This document shows, piece by piece, positions 9,498 through 18,649 of a stretch of 64,000 nucleotides of DNA; the first letter of the stretch is position 1; each line of letters starts with the position of its first letter. A model generated the notes under the pieces. That model saw nothing but the letters and a program-made list of their open reading frames with translations, did not search any database and had not been told where the DNA came from. Source of the stretch: Chryseobacterium sp. LJ668 (lineage in GTDB: Bacteria; Bacteroidota; Bacteroidia; Flavobacteriales; Weeksellaceae). Position numbers and translations under genes: made by a program. The stretch covers positions 1,364,001 to 1,428,000 of the forward strand of contig NZ_CP080443.1 in the NCBI RefSeq assembly GCF_019613955.1, written 5' to 3'.

Positions 9498-10052
9498 TTA
9501 TATTTCTTTTAAAATTTTGTAAATCAAATGGGTAGGCAGTCCCATAATGGTATAAAAGCTGCCGCTCATCTTTTTAATTTTTGCCATTCCGAGCCATTCC
9601 TGGATGCCATAGCTGCCTGCTTTATCAAAAGGTTTGTAGTTTTTTACATAAAAATCAATTTCCTCCTCTGAAATTTCTTCAAATTCCACATCAGCAACAT
9701 CAGTTTCGGTAATGGTTTTGTTTATAGTTTTAATGGAAATTCCGGTGTATACTTGATGTGTTTTGCCGGAAAGTTTCTGCAGCATGCTTTTGGCGTCGGC
9801 TTCATCTTTTGGTTTTCCTAAAATCTGATTATCAAAGGCAACAACGGTATCAGCAGTAAGTAAAACTTCATCGTGTTCTAGTTTTCTGAACGCATCGGCT
9901 TTTAATTCAGATAGATAAGTGGCTGCATTTTCAATGTTAATATTTCCGGGTAAAATTTCTTCACAGTCAATTTTCACCACTTCGAAATCAAATCCTAAAC
10001 TGGCCAGTAATTCTTTTCTTCTCGGAGATTGCGATGCTAAAAGTATTTTCAT
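9498..10052 (-). CDS. maf: Maf-family nucleoside triphosphate pyrophosphatase
   Basis: Maf/YhdE-type pyrophosphatase that hydrolyses nucleoside triphosphates (dTTP/UTP or modified nucleotides), a house-cleaning enzyme. The N-terminal motif LASQSPRRKELL is diagnostic, followed by LLTADTVVAF, the GKPKDEADA segment and FDKAGSYGIQEW. I start at the ATG at 10052. The longer frame to 10085 would run into the kdsC gene and adds an atypical N-terminus. It is 8 bases downstream of kdsC and probably co-transcribed. Confidence 0.92.
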   Translation of the reverse strand: MKILLASQSPRRKELLASLGFDFEVVKIDCEEILPGNINIENAATYLSELKADAFRKLEHDEVLLTADTVVAFDNQILGKPKDEADAKSMLQKLSGKTHQVYTGISIKTINKTITETDVADVEFEEISEEEIDFYVKNYKPFDKAGSYGIQEWLGMAKIKKMSGSFYTIMGLPTHLIYKILKEI

Positions 10053-10059
10053 ATTCAAT

Positions 10060-10578
10060 TTAAACTGATTGTGTATTGTCATCATGCCATTTTCCCTGAA
10101 CTTTCATCACCTGTTCAATCACATCTCGTACAGCTCCGCTCCCACCCTGCTTTGGCGAAATATAATCTGCAATATTTTTTATCTCAGGAACGGCATTTTC
10201 GGGGCAGGTAGAAATTGCAGAATTCTGCATCATATGAATATCCGGAAGATCATCGCCCATAGTAAGAATTTCTTCGTTTTTAAGATTATATTTTGTTTTA
10301 AAATCCTCGTAATCAATCATTTTATCATGTGATTTTGCATAATAATCTTCAATTCCGAGATAATTGATACGATGCCTTACCATTTCATCGTTGCCACCGG
10401 TAATCACACCTATTAAATAATTGTTTTTTAATGCTTTAACAACGGCATAACCATCCAGAACATTCATCACTCTGCTCATGTTTCCTCCGGGCATCAGATA
10501 AACGCTTCCGTCTGTGAAAACTCCATCTACATCAAATACGAAGGCTTTTACATCTTTCAACTTCTTTTTATAGCTCAT
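10060..10578 (-). CDS. kdsC: 3-deoxy-D-manno-octulosonate 8-phosphate phosphatase (KdsC, HAD family)
   Basis: A small HAD-superfamily phosphatase that dephosphorylates KDO-8-phosphate in lipopolysaccharide core synthesis. It is a cap-less type C0 HAD: FDVDGVFTDGSVY carries the nucleophile Asp, VITGGNDEMV the Thr of motif II and MGDDLPDIHMM the acidic motif. Its 172 residues are typical. It overlaps the upstream DUF2520 gene by 11 bases, so translation is coupled. Confidence 0.9.
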   Translation of the reverse strand: MSYKKKLKDVKAFVFDVDGVFTDGSVYLMPGGNMSRVMNVLDGYAVVKALKNNYLIGVITGGNDEMVRHRINYLGIEDYYAKSHDKMIDYEDFKTKYNLKNEEILTMGDDLPDIHMMQNSAISTCPENAVPEIKNIADYISPKQGGSGAVRDVIEQVMKVQGKWHDDNTQSV

Positions 10579-11317
10579 ACATTTTTTTAATCGAGTGATT
10601 CATTGTTTTATAGATTTCGAGACTTTCATCTGTCAATAGCTGCTCATGTAATTGTAAAACTTTTATATCGTTTCTTACTGCGGGTCCGGTCTGGGCTGAT
10701 CTGGGCTCGATTTCATGGATCTTTTTTACCGTCTCATCTATTAACGGCAGAAAATAATTAAACGGTATTTCCTGACCGTCCGAAATTTCTTTAGCCCTTG
10801 AAAAAAGATGATTCACAAAGTTACAGGCAAAAACGGCGGTAAGATGAATGTATTTTCTCTTTTCGTGACTGCTTTCTATGACGTTTTCTGAAATCTGAGA
10901 AGCCAATTTAAAAAGCAAGTTTTTGTCTTCTTTGTTTTCAGTTTCTATGAAGAAAGGAATTTTTGAATAATCCAATTCTTTAGATTTTGAAAATGTCTGT
11001 AAAGGATAAAGGCTTGACTTTCTGTATTTTCCGGATAAGATTTCTTTAGGTAAAGAGCCGGAAGTATGTGCAACCAGACAGTCTTTTTTAGTTATCAGAC
11101 GAGAAACATCTTCTACCGAACCGTCATTTACACAGATGATGTACAAATCTGCATTTTCTAAAATGTCAGTAGAAAAAGGAACGTGGAATTCCTGTGATAT
11201 TTTGTTTAAATCATCAACATTTCTTCCAAAAACCTGAGCTAATGGAATGCTATTCTGTGTGAAAGCTTTTGCCAAATGATAAGCAACATTTCCGGAACCG
11301 ATGATTACAATTTGCAT
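10568..11317 (-). CDS. DUF2520 Rossmann-fold protein
   Basis: A ProC/F420-oxidoreductase-like NADP-binding protein with a DUF2520 C-terminal helical domain. The N-terminal dinucleotide motif IGSGNVAYHLA and the later segment VAHTSGSLP are typical. The C-terminal half (HLTAVFACNFVNHLFSRA) is the DUF2520 signature. Substrate and reaction are unknown. A TATCTTTG box on the minus strand (plus-strand 11322-11329) sits immediately upstream, so this gene probably heads the DUF2520-kdsC-maf operon. Confidence 0.85.
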   Translation of the reverse strand: MQIVIIGSGNVAYHLAKAFTQNSIPLAQVFGRNVDDLNKISQEFHVPFSTDILENADLYIICVNDGSVEDVSRLITKKDCLVAHTSGSLPKEILSGKYRKSSLYPLQTFSKSKELDYSKIPFFIETENKEDKNLLFKLASQISENVIESSHEKRKYIHLTAVFACNFVNHLFSRAKEISDGQEIPFNYFLPLIDETVKKIHEIEPRSAQTGPAVRNDIKVLQLHEQLLTDESLEIYKTMNHSIKKMYEL

Positions 11318-11321
11318 AAAA

Positions 11322-11329
11322 CAAAGATA
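11322..11329 (-). promoter_or_regulatory. -7 promoter box for the DUF2520-kdsC-maf operon
   Basis: Reads TATCTTTG on the minus strand, an exact fit to the Bacteroidota -7 consensus TAnnTTTG, five bases from the start codon. A possible TTG -33 element lies about 23 bases upstream. Confidence 0.6.
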
Positions 11330-11444
11330 GGATTTTAGGTTGATTACCGAAACAAGCTAAAAAGGAGCATAAGACATTTTATGGGATTTATTTATTTTAA
11401 TAATTGTTTTAAATTTAATAAATTGCTAACGAATGGACTCAAAA

Positions 11445-11477
11445 TTGAATAAGTAATTTAACTTTTAAATACTTTTG
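11445..11477 (+). promoter_or_regulatory. Candidate promoter of the ECF sigma operon
   Basis: TTG at 11445-11447 and TACTTTTG at 11470-11477 with 22 bases between them fit the Bacteroidota sigma-A promoter (TTG, 17-23 bases, TAnnTTTG). The sigma gene starts 26 bases later. Confidence 0.6.
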
Positions 11478-11502
11478 TAATCCAAAACAATGAAAGCATC
11501 TT

Positions 11503-12054
11503 ATGAAGATTAAAGACGCAGAGATTATTGCGCTGATGCAAAACCCTCGAACTCAGGAAAAAGGAGTTCGTATGATGATGGATGCTTATCAGAGTAGATT
11601 GTATTGGCATATCAGAAGAATTATTGTTGATGGAGACCTTGCTCAGGACACTTTGCAGGAGACTTTCATCAAAGCATATCAGAATTTTCATCAGTTTAAA
11701 AATGACAGTCAGCTTTATACCTGGCTATACAGAATTGCGACCAACGAATCTTTACAGCAGATCAATAAGCTGAAGAGAATGCAGAAAACTGACGAAGACC
11801 CTGAGTATTATATGCAGAATCTTGTAGCAGACAATACACACAGCGATGCAGAAGAGATACAGATCTTCTTGCAGAGAGCCATACAAAGCCTGCCTGAAAA
11901 ACAGAAACTGGTATTTATGATGCGGTATTATGATGATTTACCTTATGAAGAAATATCTAAAATTGTAGATATGTCAGTAGGTACTTTGAAAACAAATTAT
12001 CACTACGCCAAGCAGAAAATAGAAGAATTTATTAAAGAAAATTACGAAAGATAA
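11503..12054 (+). CDS. ECF RNA polymerase sigma factor
   Basis: A 183-residue extracytoplasmic-function sigma-70 factor. Region 2 contains DLAQDTLQETFIKAYQNFHQF and the TWLYRIATNES segment. Region 4 contains LPEKQKLVFMMRYYDDLPYEEISKI, with the helix-turn-helix ending at VGTLKTNYHYAKQKI. It is followed after 11 bases by a probable anti-sigma factor and then a Spy-like periplasmic protein, so the three probably form an envelope-stress unit. Which stress it senses is not visible. Confidence 0.95.
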   Translation: MKIKDAEIIALMQNPRTQEKGVRMMMDAYQSRLYWHIRRIIVDGDLAQDTLQETFIKAYQNFHQFKNDSQLYTWLYRIATNESLQQINKLKRMQKTDEDPEYYMQNLVADNTHSDAEEIQIFLQRAIQSLPEKQKLVFMMRYYDDLPYEEISKIVDMSVGTLKTNYHYAKQKIEEFIKENYER

Positions 12055-12065
12055 TTTTTAGCGAC

Positions 12066-12257
12066 ATGAAAGATTTTGATCTAGATAAATTAGAACGGAA
12101 GAACATTTACAAAGTTCCTGAGAATATGTTTGAAAATATTCAGGATAGAGTATTGGGAAAGATGAATGATTTTGATCTGGAATTACTGGAACGTAAAAAC
12201 ATTTACAAACTATCGGATGATGTGTTTGAAAATGTTCAAAAAAGGGTATTTAATGAG
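12066..12257 (+). repeat. Two tandem 96-bp units encoding a duplicated anti-sigma N-terminus
   Basis: Units 12066-12161 and 12162-12257 each encode a diverged copy of DFDL..LERKNIYK......FEN.Q.RV. Both start with an in-frame ATG. The copies differ at many codons, so the duplication is not recent. Confidence 0.85.
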
Positions 12258-12692
12258 ATTAACGCAGATAAAAAAGCACCGATCTTTAAATTAAACTGGG
12301 GATATGCAGCTGCGGCTTCACTAGCACTGATCTTTGGCTCAGCTTTTTTATATAATTCTTACTCTGATCCGAGTTCGGATAAGAATTCAACGAAAAATTA
12401 TGCAGATAATCCTGCACCGAAAAAGGAAAGTGAAATTGCTTACGAAACTTTAAAATCTGATTTAACTTCTGTTGAAAATAATAATCAAACATTTGACAAT
12501 CAGCAGGTAAAAGCAGTGGCTTATGTTCCTGATCATTCAAAAAACAATGAAGAACCGGCCAGGAAGCCAAAAACTGTTTCGAAACAGACTGAAGCTCATG
12601 TGGCAGAATATTTGGATTCATTCTCAAATTCTGAAATCGCTGAGTTAGCCAATAATTCCACTCAGGATGTTTATTTAGATTTATATAATTAA
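12066..12692 (+). CDS. Putative membrane anti-sigma factor with duplicated N-terminal module
   Basis: A 208-residue protein with one transmembrane segment (about residues 78-97), a cytoplasmic N-terminal part and a low-complexity outer part rich in Asn, Glu and Lys. The N-terminus carries the IYKVPENMFENIQ-type motif often seen in proteins encoded after Bacteroidota ECF sigma genes. Position directly after an ECF sigma gene supports an anti-sigma role, which is inference. The oddity is a tandem duplication of a 32-residue unit (residues 1-32 and 33-64) that other members normally have once. Confidence 0.65.
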   Translation: MKDFDLDKLERKNIYKVPENMFENIQDRVLGKMNDFDLELLERKNIYKLSDDVFENVQKRVFNEINADKKAPIFKLNWGYAAAASLALIFGSAFLYNSYSDPSSDKNSTKNYADNPAPKKESEIAYETLKSDLTSVENNNQTFDNQQVKAVAYVPDHSKNNEEPARKPKTVSKQTEAHVAEYLDSFSNSEIAELANNSTQDVYLDLYN

Positions 12693-12699
12693 AAGAGAG

Positions 12700-13212
12700 A
12701 TGAAAAAGATATTATTTACACTTCTTATTATTTGCGGTTTTGGCTTAAATGCTCAAAGGACAGACTATGACTGGAAAAAAATGGACCCTAAACAAAGAAA
12801 AGAAGTTATAAATAATCTTTCTCCTGAAGAAAGAAAAACGCTTCTGACACAGTTTAGAAATAATATGGTGCTGGATAATCTTAACGTCGATCCAAAAGAT
12901 AAAAACGAATTTACAGCAATGTATAACGAGTATCTGGATAATCAGAAAAAGATAAAGAGTCAGTTTGATTCTAATTTCAATCCGGAAACTTTGTCAGAAG
13001 AAGAAGCAAAAGCAAAACTTCAACAGAGCTTTGATGTAGGTCAGAAGTTGCTGGATAACAGAAAAAAATATGCGGAAAAGATGCAGACCGTCATTCCGTG
13101 TCAGAAAGTTTTGAAGTTGTTTCAGTCAGAAGGCATGATGAGAGATAAAATGAATGAAAGAAAGCCTCGAGAAGGGAATACTAAGGGCTCAAAACCCAGA
13201 CAAAACCCATAA
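12700..13212 (+). CDS. Periplasmic Spy/CpxP-like protein of the ECF unit
   Basis: A 170-residue secreted protein with a signal peptide ending near GFGLNAQ. The mature part is helical, charged and rich in Lys, Glu, Gln and Met, with the pattern DPKQRKEVINNLSPEERKTLLTQF that recalls Spy/ZraP/CpxP-type periplasmic sensors. It lies seven bases after the anti-sigma-like gene. The likely role is sensing or chaperoning in the periplasm; this is inference from composition and context. The C-terminus is a basic, probably disordered tail. Confidence 0.6.
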   Translation: MKKILFTLLIICGFGLNAQRTDYDWKKMDPKQRKEVINNLSPEERKTLLTQFRNNMVLDNLNVDPKDKNEFTAMYNEYLDNQKKIKSQFDSNFNPETLSEEEAKAKLQQSFDVGQKLLDNRKKYAEKMQTVIPCQKVLKLFQSEGMMRDKMNERKPREGNTKGSKPRQNP

Positions 13213-13234
13213 TAGTTTATTTTTTTAATGTTGG

Positions 13235-13267
13235 ACGACCCTTGCAATTTATTGTGAGGGTCGTTTA
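13235..13267 (+). terminator. Terminator of the ECF sigma unit
   Basis: ACGACCCT (13235-13242) pairs with AGGGTCGT (13257-13264), with inner pairing GCAAT/ATTGT, followed by TTTAATTTT. Confidence 0.75.
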
Positions 13268-13390
13268 ATTTTAAAGAGGTATAAAAATGTTTAATTCCAA
13301 TATATCATAGCTAATTATTATTTTTGTGAAATAATTAATTAAATTCTGAGTTTTTACTTACAGCGAATCTCTTTTTATAAAATCATCGGT

Positions 13391-14422
13391 ATGAAAAAAA
13401 TATTTTTCTTTCTAATACTTTCTGGTTTATTATCCGCCCAGAAAACGGAAGTTATTGACTTGTCGAAATCTATAAAAGACAGCAAAAACACGTATAAAAG
13501 TTTCAGGGTAATCGATCAGCGTCCCAATAAAGACATTGGAAGCATATTATTTCATAAAAATCAAGTGAATATTATTTTCGAAAATGATGCAAGTAAAGAT
13601 CTTTCAGACTGGTTTTATAAATACAATATAGTTAAAGGCAGTGATGACTTGGTGCTTTTATTGGAAAATTTAAATATTTCTGAAGACATTAAAGAGAAAT
13701 ATTCTATCGGAAAACTTGAGCTGCGAGCAAGCATTTTTAAAAAGAGAGAAGATGGTTATCATTTTGTCAACAAAATTGATACTGTTGCAACGCTTTCATC
13801 ACGCGATACACCCTATTTAGCTCAGAGTTTGGCAAAGAAGATTACATTATCTTTAGCAGATTTATTGAAAGATTCATACACTAAAACGACTTGGGAATTT
13901 GGTATTTCAGAAAATGATCTGACCAATTATAATTCTGTTTTAATAGATAAACTTGACATTTTGAAATCAGGCACATTAAAAGAAGGAGTTTATAAAGATT
14001 CTTACAGTTTTTTTACCCATAATCCCGAAACAGGGTATACAATTGAAACCAACAGTAAGGGTGTTGCGACAAAAGCAGTGAAAGGCGATGACAAAAAGCC
14101 AATCAGAAATTTTTATGCATTTGTTCATAATGGAGTTCCTTATAAAGTAATTCCGGTCGGTTATGTTGAAATATTCAGAGATGATATGGGGCTTTTCATT
14201 GAAGTAAAAAAAGAAGAACTATTTCCTGAATCTAATTCTACGATGGTAATGTTAGGAGGCGGTATAGGAGGTTTGATAGGCAGTGTTGTAGCCAATGTAG
14301 CCTTTGTAGCAATCGACGCCAGTATAGCGAAGAAAAGAAGAGCAATGGCAGGAACTGAAGTTTCACTTGATCCTTTAACCGGAAATTATATATTGCCGGA
14401 AAATTTTGGTAAATCTAAATAA
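13391..14422 (+). CDS. Hypothetical secreted protein with C-terminal glycine-zipper segment
   Basis: A 343-residue protein with a signal peptide (FFFLILSGLLSAQ). I do not recognise the main domain, which is mixed alpha/beta and contains SFRVIDQRPNKDIGSI. Near residues 285-310 there is a Gly-rich hydrophobic stretch (VMLGGGIGGLIGSVVANVAF) that resembles a glycine-zipper membrane helix. Proteins of this make-up are common and uncharacterised in Flavobacteriia. It appears monocistronic, upstream of lepA. Confidence 0.6.
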   Translation: MKKIFFFLILSGLLSAQKTEVIDLSKSIKDSKNTYKSFRVIDQRPNKDIGSILFHKNQVNIIFENDASKDLSDWFYKYNIVKGSDDLVLLLENLNISEDIKEKYSIGKLELRASIFKKREDGYHFVNKIDTVATLSSRDTPYLAQSLAKKITLSLADLLKDSYTKTTWEFGISENDLTNYNSVLIDKLDILKSGTLKEGVYKDSYSFFTHNPETGYTIETNSKGVATKAVKGDDKKPIRNFYAFVHNGVPYKVIPVGYVEIFRDDMGLFIEVKKEELFPESNSTMVMLGGGIGGLIGSVVANVAFVAIDASIAKKRRAMAGTEVSLDPLTGNYILPENFGKSK

Positions 14423-14507
14423 AATATTATATATGACCTGCCTTACTTTTTATTGAAAGATCAGCATTTGTCGCTAAAATTAAAAATGAATTTCTCCTGC
14501 ATTTTTT

Positions 14508-14515
14508 TATCTTTG
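14508..14515 (+). promoter_or_regulatory. -7 box upstream of lepA
   Basis: TATCTTTG, an exact TAnnTTTG match 18 bases before the lepA ATG. No convincing -33 element was found at the usual spacing. Confidence 0.5.
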
Positions 14516-14533
14516 CAGATTACAAGTTCTTAA

Positions 14534-16330
14534 ATGAAAAACATACGAAATTTTTGCATAATCGCCCATATTGACCACGGTAAAAGTACTTTGGCAGACC
14601 GTCTTCTTGAGTATACCAATACGGTAACTCAGAGAGAACTGCAATCTCAGACGCTTGATGATATGGATCTGGAGAAAGAACGCGGGATCACGATAAAATC
14701 TCACGCCATCCAGATGGATTATGAGCTGAATGGCGAAAAATATATTTTGAATTTAATTGACACACCAGGACATGTAGATTTTTCTTACGAAGTTTCCCGT
14801 TCTATTGCTGCCTGTGAAGGAGCGCTTCTTATAGTAGATGCTGCACAAAGTATTCAGGCACAAACGATTAGCAATTTATATTTAGCTTTAGAAAATGATC
14901 TGGAAATTATTCCGATTCTGAATAAAATAGATCTTCCTTCTGCAAATCCGGAAGAAGTTACCGACGAAATTATGGGGCTTATCGGTTGTAAATATGAAGA
15001 CGTTCTACGTGTTTCCGGGAAAACAGGCGAAGGTGTACATCATTTGTTAGAGCAGATCGTTGCGAGAATTCCAGCTCCCGTAGGAGACCCGAAAGCACCA
15101 CTACAGGCATTGATTTTCGACTCCGTGTATAATCCTTTCAGAGGAATTGAAGCTTATTTCAAAGTGGTAAACGGAAGCATTTCTAAAAACGAAAAAATTA
15201 AATTTTTCGCAACTGGAAAAGAATACGGCGCAGATGAGGTGGGAACATTAAAATTAAAACAGCTTCCTAAAAAAACGATTGAATGTGGCGATGTAGGCTA
15301 CATTATTTCCGGAATCAAAGATGCCCGTGAAGTAAAAGTGGGAGATACGATTACCTCTTTCGTGAATCCTGCTTCAGAAGCGATTGACGGTTTTGAAGAA
15401 GTAAAGCCAATGGTTTTTGCCGGAATTTATCCGATAGAATCTGAAGATTTTGAAGAACTGAGATTTTCATTGGAAAAATTAAGACTGAATGATGCCTCTC
15501 TTGTTTTCGAACCGGAAAGTTCAGCAGCTTTAGGTTTTGGTTTCCGTTGCGGATTTCTGGGAATGCTTCACATGGAAATCGTTCAGGAACGTCTGGACAG
15601 AGAATTCAACATGGATGTCATCACGACGGTTCCCAACGTGTCGTACCACGGGTATTCTAAAAAAGATCCTGAAACTACAATTTTAATCAACAACCCATCT
15701 GAAATGATTGATCCCAATCTTTTAGACAGGGTTGAAGAGCCATATATAAAAGCATCCATCATTACTAAATCTGATTTTGTAGGATCTGTAATGACGCTCT
15801 GTATTGAAAAAAGAGGTGAAATCGTTAATCAGAGTTATCTTACTGCAGATAGGGTAGAACTAACGTTTAATATGCCTCTTGCTGAAGTTGTTTTCGATTT
15901 CTACGACCGTCTGAAATCTATTTCTAAAGGATACGCATCTTTTGATTATTCCCCAATCGGAATGCGTTCTTCTAAATTGGTAAAAATGGATATTCTGATC
16001 AATGGAGATATGGTAGATGCGCTTTCTTCATTAATTCACGATTCTAATGCATATTACATCGGTAAAAAGATGTGTGAAAAACTTCGCGAACTGATCCCGA
16101 GACAGCAGTTTGACATCGCTGTTCAGGCCGCTTTGGGAGCGAAAGTTATCGCAAGGGAAACCATTAAAGCATTAAGAAAAGACGTTACTGCAAAATGTTA
16201 CGGAGGTGATATTTCCAGAAAACGTAAGTTATTAGAAAAACAGAAAGAAGGAAAAAAGAAAATGAAGCAGATTGGTAGAGTAGAAGTCCCGCAATCGGCG
16301 TTCATGGCTGTTTTGAAACTGAATGATTAG
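14534..16330 (+). CDS. lepA: Elongation factor 4 (LepA), back-translocating GTPase
   Basis: A ribosome-associated translational GTPase of 598 residues. The G domain is complete: AHIDHGKST (G1), ERGITIKS (G2), DTPGHVDF (G3) and NKIDLP (G4). The LepA-specific C-terminal domain is present ([27 protein letters not shown], then [13 protein letters not shown]). Length and motifs match LepA throughout. It is monocistronic, followed by a strong terminator. Confidence 0.97.
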   Translation: MKNIRNFCIIAHIDHGKSTLADRLLEYTNTVTQRELQSQTLDDMDLEKERGITIKSHAIQMDYELNGEKYILNLIDTPGHVDFSYEVSRSIAACEGALLIVDAAQSIQAQTISNLYLALENDLEIIPILNKIDLPSANPEEVTDEIMGLIGCKYEDVLRVSGKTGEGVHHLLEQIVARIPAPVGDPKAPLQALIFDSVYNPFRGIEAYFKVVNGSISKNEKIKFFATGKEYGADEVGTLKLKQLPKKTIECGDVGYIISGIKDAREVKVGDTITSFVNPASEAIDGFEEVKPMVFAGIYPIESEDFEELRFSLEKLRLNDASLVFEPESSAALGFGFRCGFLGMLHMEIVQERLDREFNMDVITTVPNVSYHGYSKKDPETTILINNPSEMIDPNLLDRVEEPYIKASIITKSDFVGSVMTLCIEKRGEIVNQSYLTADRVELTFNMPLAEVVFDFYDRLKSISKGYASFDYSPIGMRSSKLVKMDILINGDMVDALSSLIHDSNAYYIGKKMCEKLRELIPRQQFDIAVQAALGAKVIARETIKALRKDVTAKCYGGDISRKRKLLEKQKEGKKKMKQIGRVEVPQSAFMAVLKLND

Positions 16331-16363
16331 AAATAGCTGATAAAAAGGCTAAACATAAAATTG

Positions 16364-16395
16364 AAATCCGCAGATATTTTCTGCGGATTTTTTAT
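16364..16395. terminator. Bidirectional terminator after lepA
   Basis: AAATCCGCAG (16364-16373) pairs perfectly with CTGCGGATTT (16381-16390), followed by a T run; it overlaps the end of the convergent minus-strand lipoprotein gene. Confidence 0.85.
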
Positions 16396-17180
16396 TTCAG
16401 ATAGTGAGTTGATCTTTGATTTTTAATGATTTTTTCATCAATCGAAATTTCAAATTCTTTCGAAAAGGCTTTAAAGAATACAATTTTCGCTTTTCTTTTG
16501 CTCCCATTTTCAAGATGTGGAAAAGAATAAATCAATATTTCATTAGGTTTTAATTCAAAATATGGGTTTAAGTTGGTTTCCATTCCGCATATTATATAGT
16601 TGCTATTTCTAATAAATTGAAACTGAATATCATTTGTAATATACAAAGCCACACCAGAAGCATCAATCGGAATTTTTAAAATTTTAGTTGAAATGTTTTT
16701 AATATAAATAGGATAAGCTTTATAGGCCTGTATTTTTTTTGTACCATAGTCCATTTTATAGAGTGGTATTGTGTCTTTTTCTTTTATAATAATTAAAAGA
16801 TTTCTGTTCGATAAGAAATCCGTCAAATCCTCTTCTGTATCTAAAATTTTAAGCCGTTCGTTTCTAAAATAAAAATTTTTAATATTATCTATTGAATCAT
16901 TTAATTTCTTTATTCTTTCATTATGATCTATTTGTGTTTCATTGTATTTTGGCGGGGGTAGAGGTTCAGGATAAATATTTTTAAAATATTTCACGTTAAT
17001 ATCAGTTTTAAATTTACCTTTATACATTAAGTTTTCTCCTTCTTCATTTGCATCCTCATTGAATCTCTGAATTTTCATCATTGTATGATTCGGAAAGCTC
17101 AAAACAATATCATCCGCAAAAGTTTTTTCTTCTTCGCAACTCACCAATAAAACCATTAAAATCAAAAGATATTTTTTCAT
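16392..17180 (-). CDS. Hypothetical lipoprotein
   Basis: A 262-residue protein with a clear lipoprotein signal (LLILMVLLVSCEE; Cys near residue 15). The mature part is rich in charged residues and shows no family I recognise. It includes a PLPPPKYNETQ proline stretch and a coiled segment HNERIKKLNDSIDNIKNFYF. It converges with lepA and shares its terminator. Codon use looks like its neighbours. Confidence 0.6.
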   Translation of the reverse strand: MKKYLLILMVLLVSCEEEKTFADDIVLSFPNHTMMKIQRFNEDANEEGENLMYKGKFKTDINVKYFKNIYPEPLPPPKYNETQIDHNERIKKLNDSIDNIKNFYFRNERLKILDTEEDLTDFLSNRNLLIIIKEKDTIPLYKMDYGTKKIQAYKAYPIYIKNISTKILKIPIDASGVALYITNDIQFQFIRNSNYIICGMETNLNPYFELKPNEILIYSFPHLENGSKRKAKIVFFKAFSKEFEISIDEKIIKNQRSTHYLK

Positions 17181-17209
17181 TCAGATCTTTCTAAGAATTA
17201 TGAATTTAC

Positions 17210-17236
17210 AAAAAAACCGTTTCAACTGAAACGGTT
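17210..17236 (-). terminator. Terminator of the DUF1579 lipoprotein gene
   Basis: AACCGTTTCA/TGAAACGGTT perfect 10-bp stem with a two-base loop; the A run at 17211-17216 reads as a T run on the minus strand. Confidence 0.8.
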
Positions 17237-17243
17237 CCTGTTT

Positions 17244-17879
17244 TTATTTTTTAGTAAATTTTATCTCCATCGTTTTAAATTCTTTTCCCGTTTTAGAATC
17301 GGGACCATACATTTCTAAAGTTTGATGGCCGTCATCATTAAAAGTATAGACTTCCCTCACATCACAGTCTTTTCCGGGTCTTGAAGGATCGGTCATTTTT
17401 CCTTTAAAATCTATTGATTTTTTAGAAGGATTCCAATCGCCCTCCATATGCATGATTCCTGTTCCCATATTGTCAATCCAGGTGCTTACAAATTTTTTCT
17501 TACTGTTGTCGTATGCAGTAATGCTCATTCCTTCAAAAGGCATTCCCATAAAATTCCCTTTATGATTGCTCACTTGATAGCGGCCGTCAAACATCATTTT
17601 ATTGGTTGCTTCAGACTTACTCATCATAGGTTGTCCTCCATTTTCCATCCACATTGTGGTTTCGCCGGACCACGTTCCGTCAGATTTTGCCAGCATTTTG
17701 TGCATTTCTCCCGGAGTAGCATATTCCATCCATGCCTTTGTTGCAGCTGCAGAATCAACAGGTTTCCACTCTTCTTTGGCTGTAGAATCCGCCTTATCAT
17801 TATTTTTCACATCAACTTTTACCTTATCACAGGCAAAAAATAAGAAAGCAGTACAGGTTCCGAATAATAAATTTTTCAT
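17244..17879 (-). CDS. DUF1579 family lipoprotein
   Basis: A 211-residue lipoprotein (signal ending FLFFACDK) with the DUF1579 pattern: DGTWSGETTMWM, SEATNKMMFDGRYQVSNHKGNFMGMPFEGMS, YDNSKKKFVSTWIDNMGTGIM and the Asp/Asn-rich beta strands that follow. The family is predicted to be a lipocalin-like beta barrel of unknown ligand. It is transcribed alone, with its own terminator. Confidence 0.8.
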   Translation of the reverse strand: MKNLLFGTCTAFLFFACDKVKVDVKNNDKADSTAKEEWKPVDSAAATKAWMEYATPGEMHKMLAKSDGTWSGETTMWMENGGQPMMSKSEATNKMMFDGRYQVSNHKGNFMGMPFEGMSITAYDNSKKKFVSTWIDNMGTGIMHMEGDWNPSKKSIDFKGKMTDPSRPGKDCDVREVYTFNDDGHQTLEMYGPDSKTGKEFKTMEIKFTKK

Positions 17880-17990
17880 AATAGTTTAATTTTAAGTTGA
17901 TTATAAAATTACTAAAATTTATTATCACTAAATTTAATATTTTAATGTCTAATTAAAAAAACCTAGAAATATATAATTTAAAACATAAAA

Positions 17991-18503
17991 ATGGAACCTA
18001 CAATTGAATTAATAAGCGGAGACATCACCAGGATAAAATCAGATGCCATTGTCAACGCAGCTAATTCATCTTTATTAGGAGGAGGTGGAGTTGACGGCGC
18101 AATTCATCGGGCCGGAGGTCCAAAAATTTTGGAAGAATGTAAAGAAATAAGAGACCGACAAGGAAAATGCAAAACAGGAGAAGCAGTGATAACGACAGCC
18201 GGAAACCTTCCCGCAAAATATGTCATCCATACCGTCGGTCCAATTTGGAATAATGATGAAGAAAAATGTTCTCAACTTTTGGCAAACTGTTACAGGAATT
18301 CTTTAAAATTAGCCGAAGGTTTAGATGTAAAAACAATTACTTTTCCAAATATCAGTACGGGAGTTTACAGATTTCCAAAAGATCTGGCTGCGAAAATTGC
18401 TATTCAGGAAGTTAAGAATTTTAACTCTGAAATCATTGAGAAAGTTATTTTTGTATGCTTTGATGATGAAAATGAAGAAATCTATAAGAAACTATTAAAT
18501 TAA
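17991..18503 (+). CDS. Macrodomain protein, O-acetyl-ADP-ribose deacetylase (YmdB-like)
   Basis: A single-domain macro protein of 170 residues. [32 protein letters not shown] carries the ADP-ribose-binding Asn and Gly loop, and [15 protein letters not shown] carries the phosphate loop. It matches YmdB-type enzymes that hydrolyse O-acetyl-ADP-ribose, the by-product of sirtuins. A sirtuin gene follows 147 bases downstream on the same strand, consistent with paired function. Other macro activities, such as mono-ADP-ribosyl hydrolase, are also possible. Confidence 0.92.
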   Translation: MEPTIELISGDITRIKSDAIVNAANSSLLGGGGVDGAIHRAGGPKILEECKEIRDRQGKCKTGEAVITTAGNLPAKYVIHTVGPIWNNDEEKCSQLLANCYRNSLKLAEGLDVKTITFPNISTGVYRFPKDLAAKIAIQEVKNFNSEIIEKVIFVCFDDENEEIYKKLLN

Positions 18504-18649
18504 AATCCTGTGGTTTGAAACTTTTAAAACGTTGTGCTCTTTGCTAGTGAAACGCCTTTGTGACCTTTAAACGGGGGAATAATAAAATTCTCTGTAAACT
18601 TTGCATTAAAAAAGATGATGAAAAACAATAAGAACTCAAAATTAAAACA

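Noticed and set aside
17991..18503. DarG-type antitoxin of a DarTG system
   Set aside because: No DarT toxin gene is adjacent; the neighbour is a sirtuin and the macrodomain is the YmdB size.
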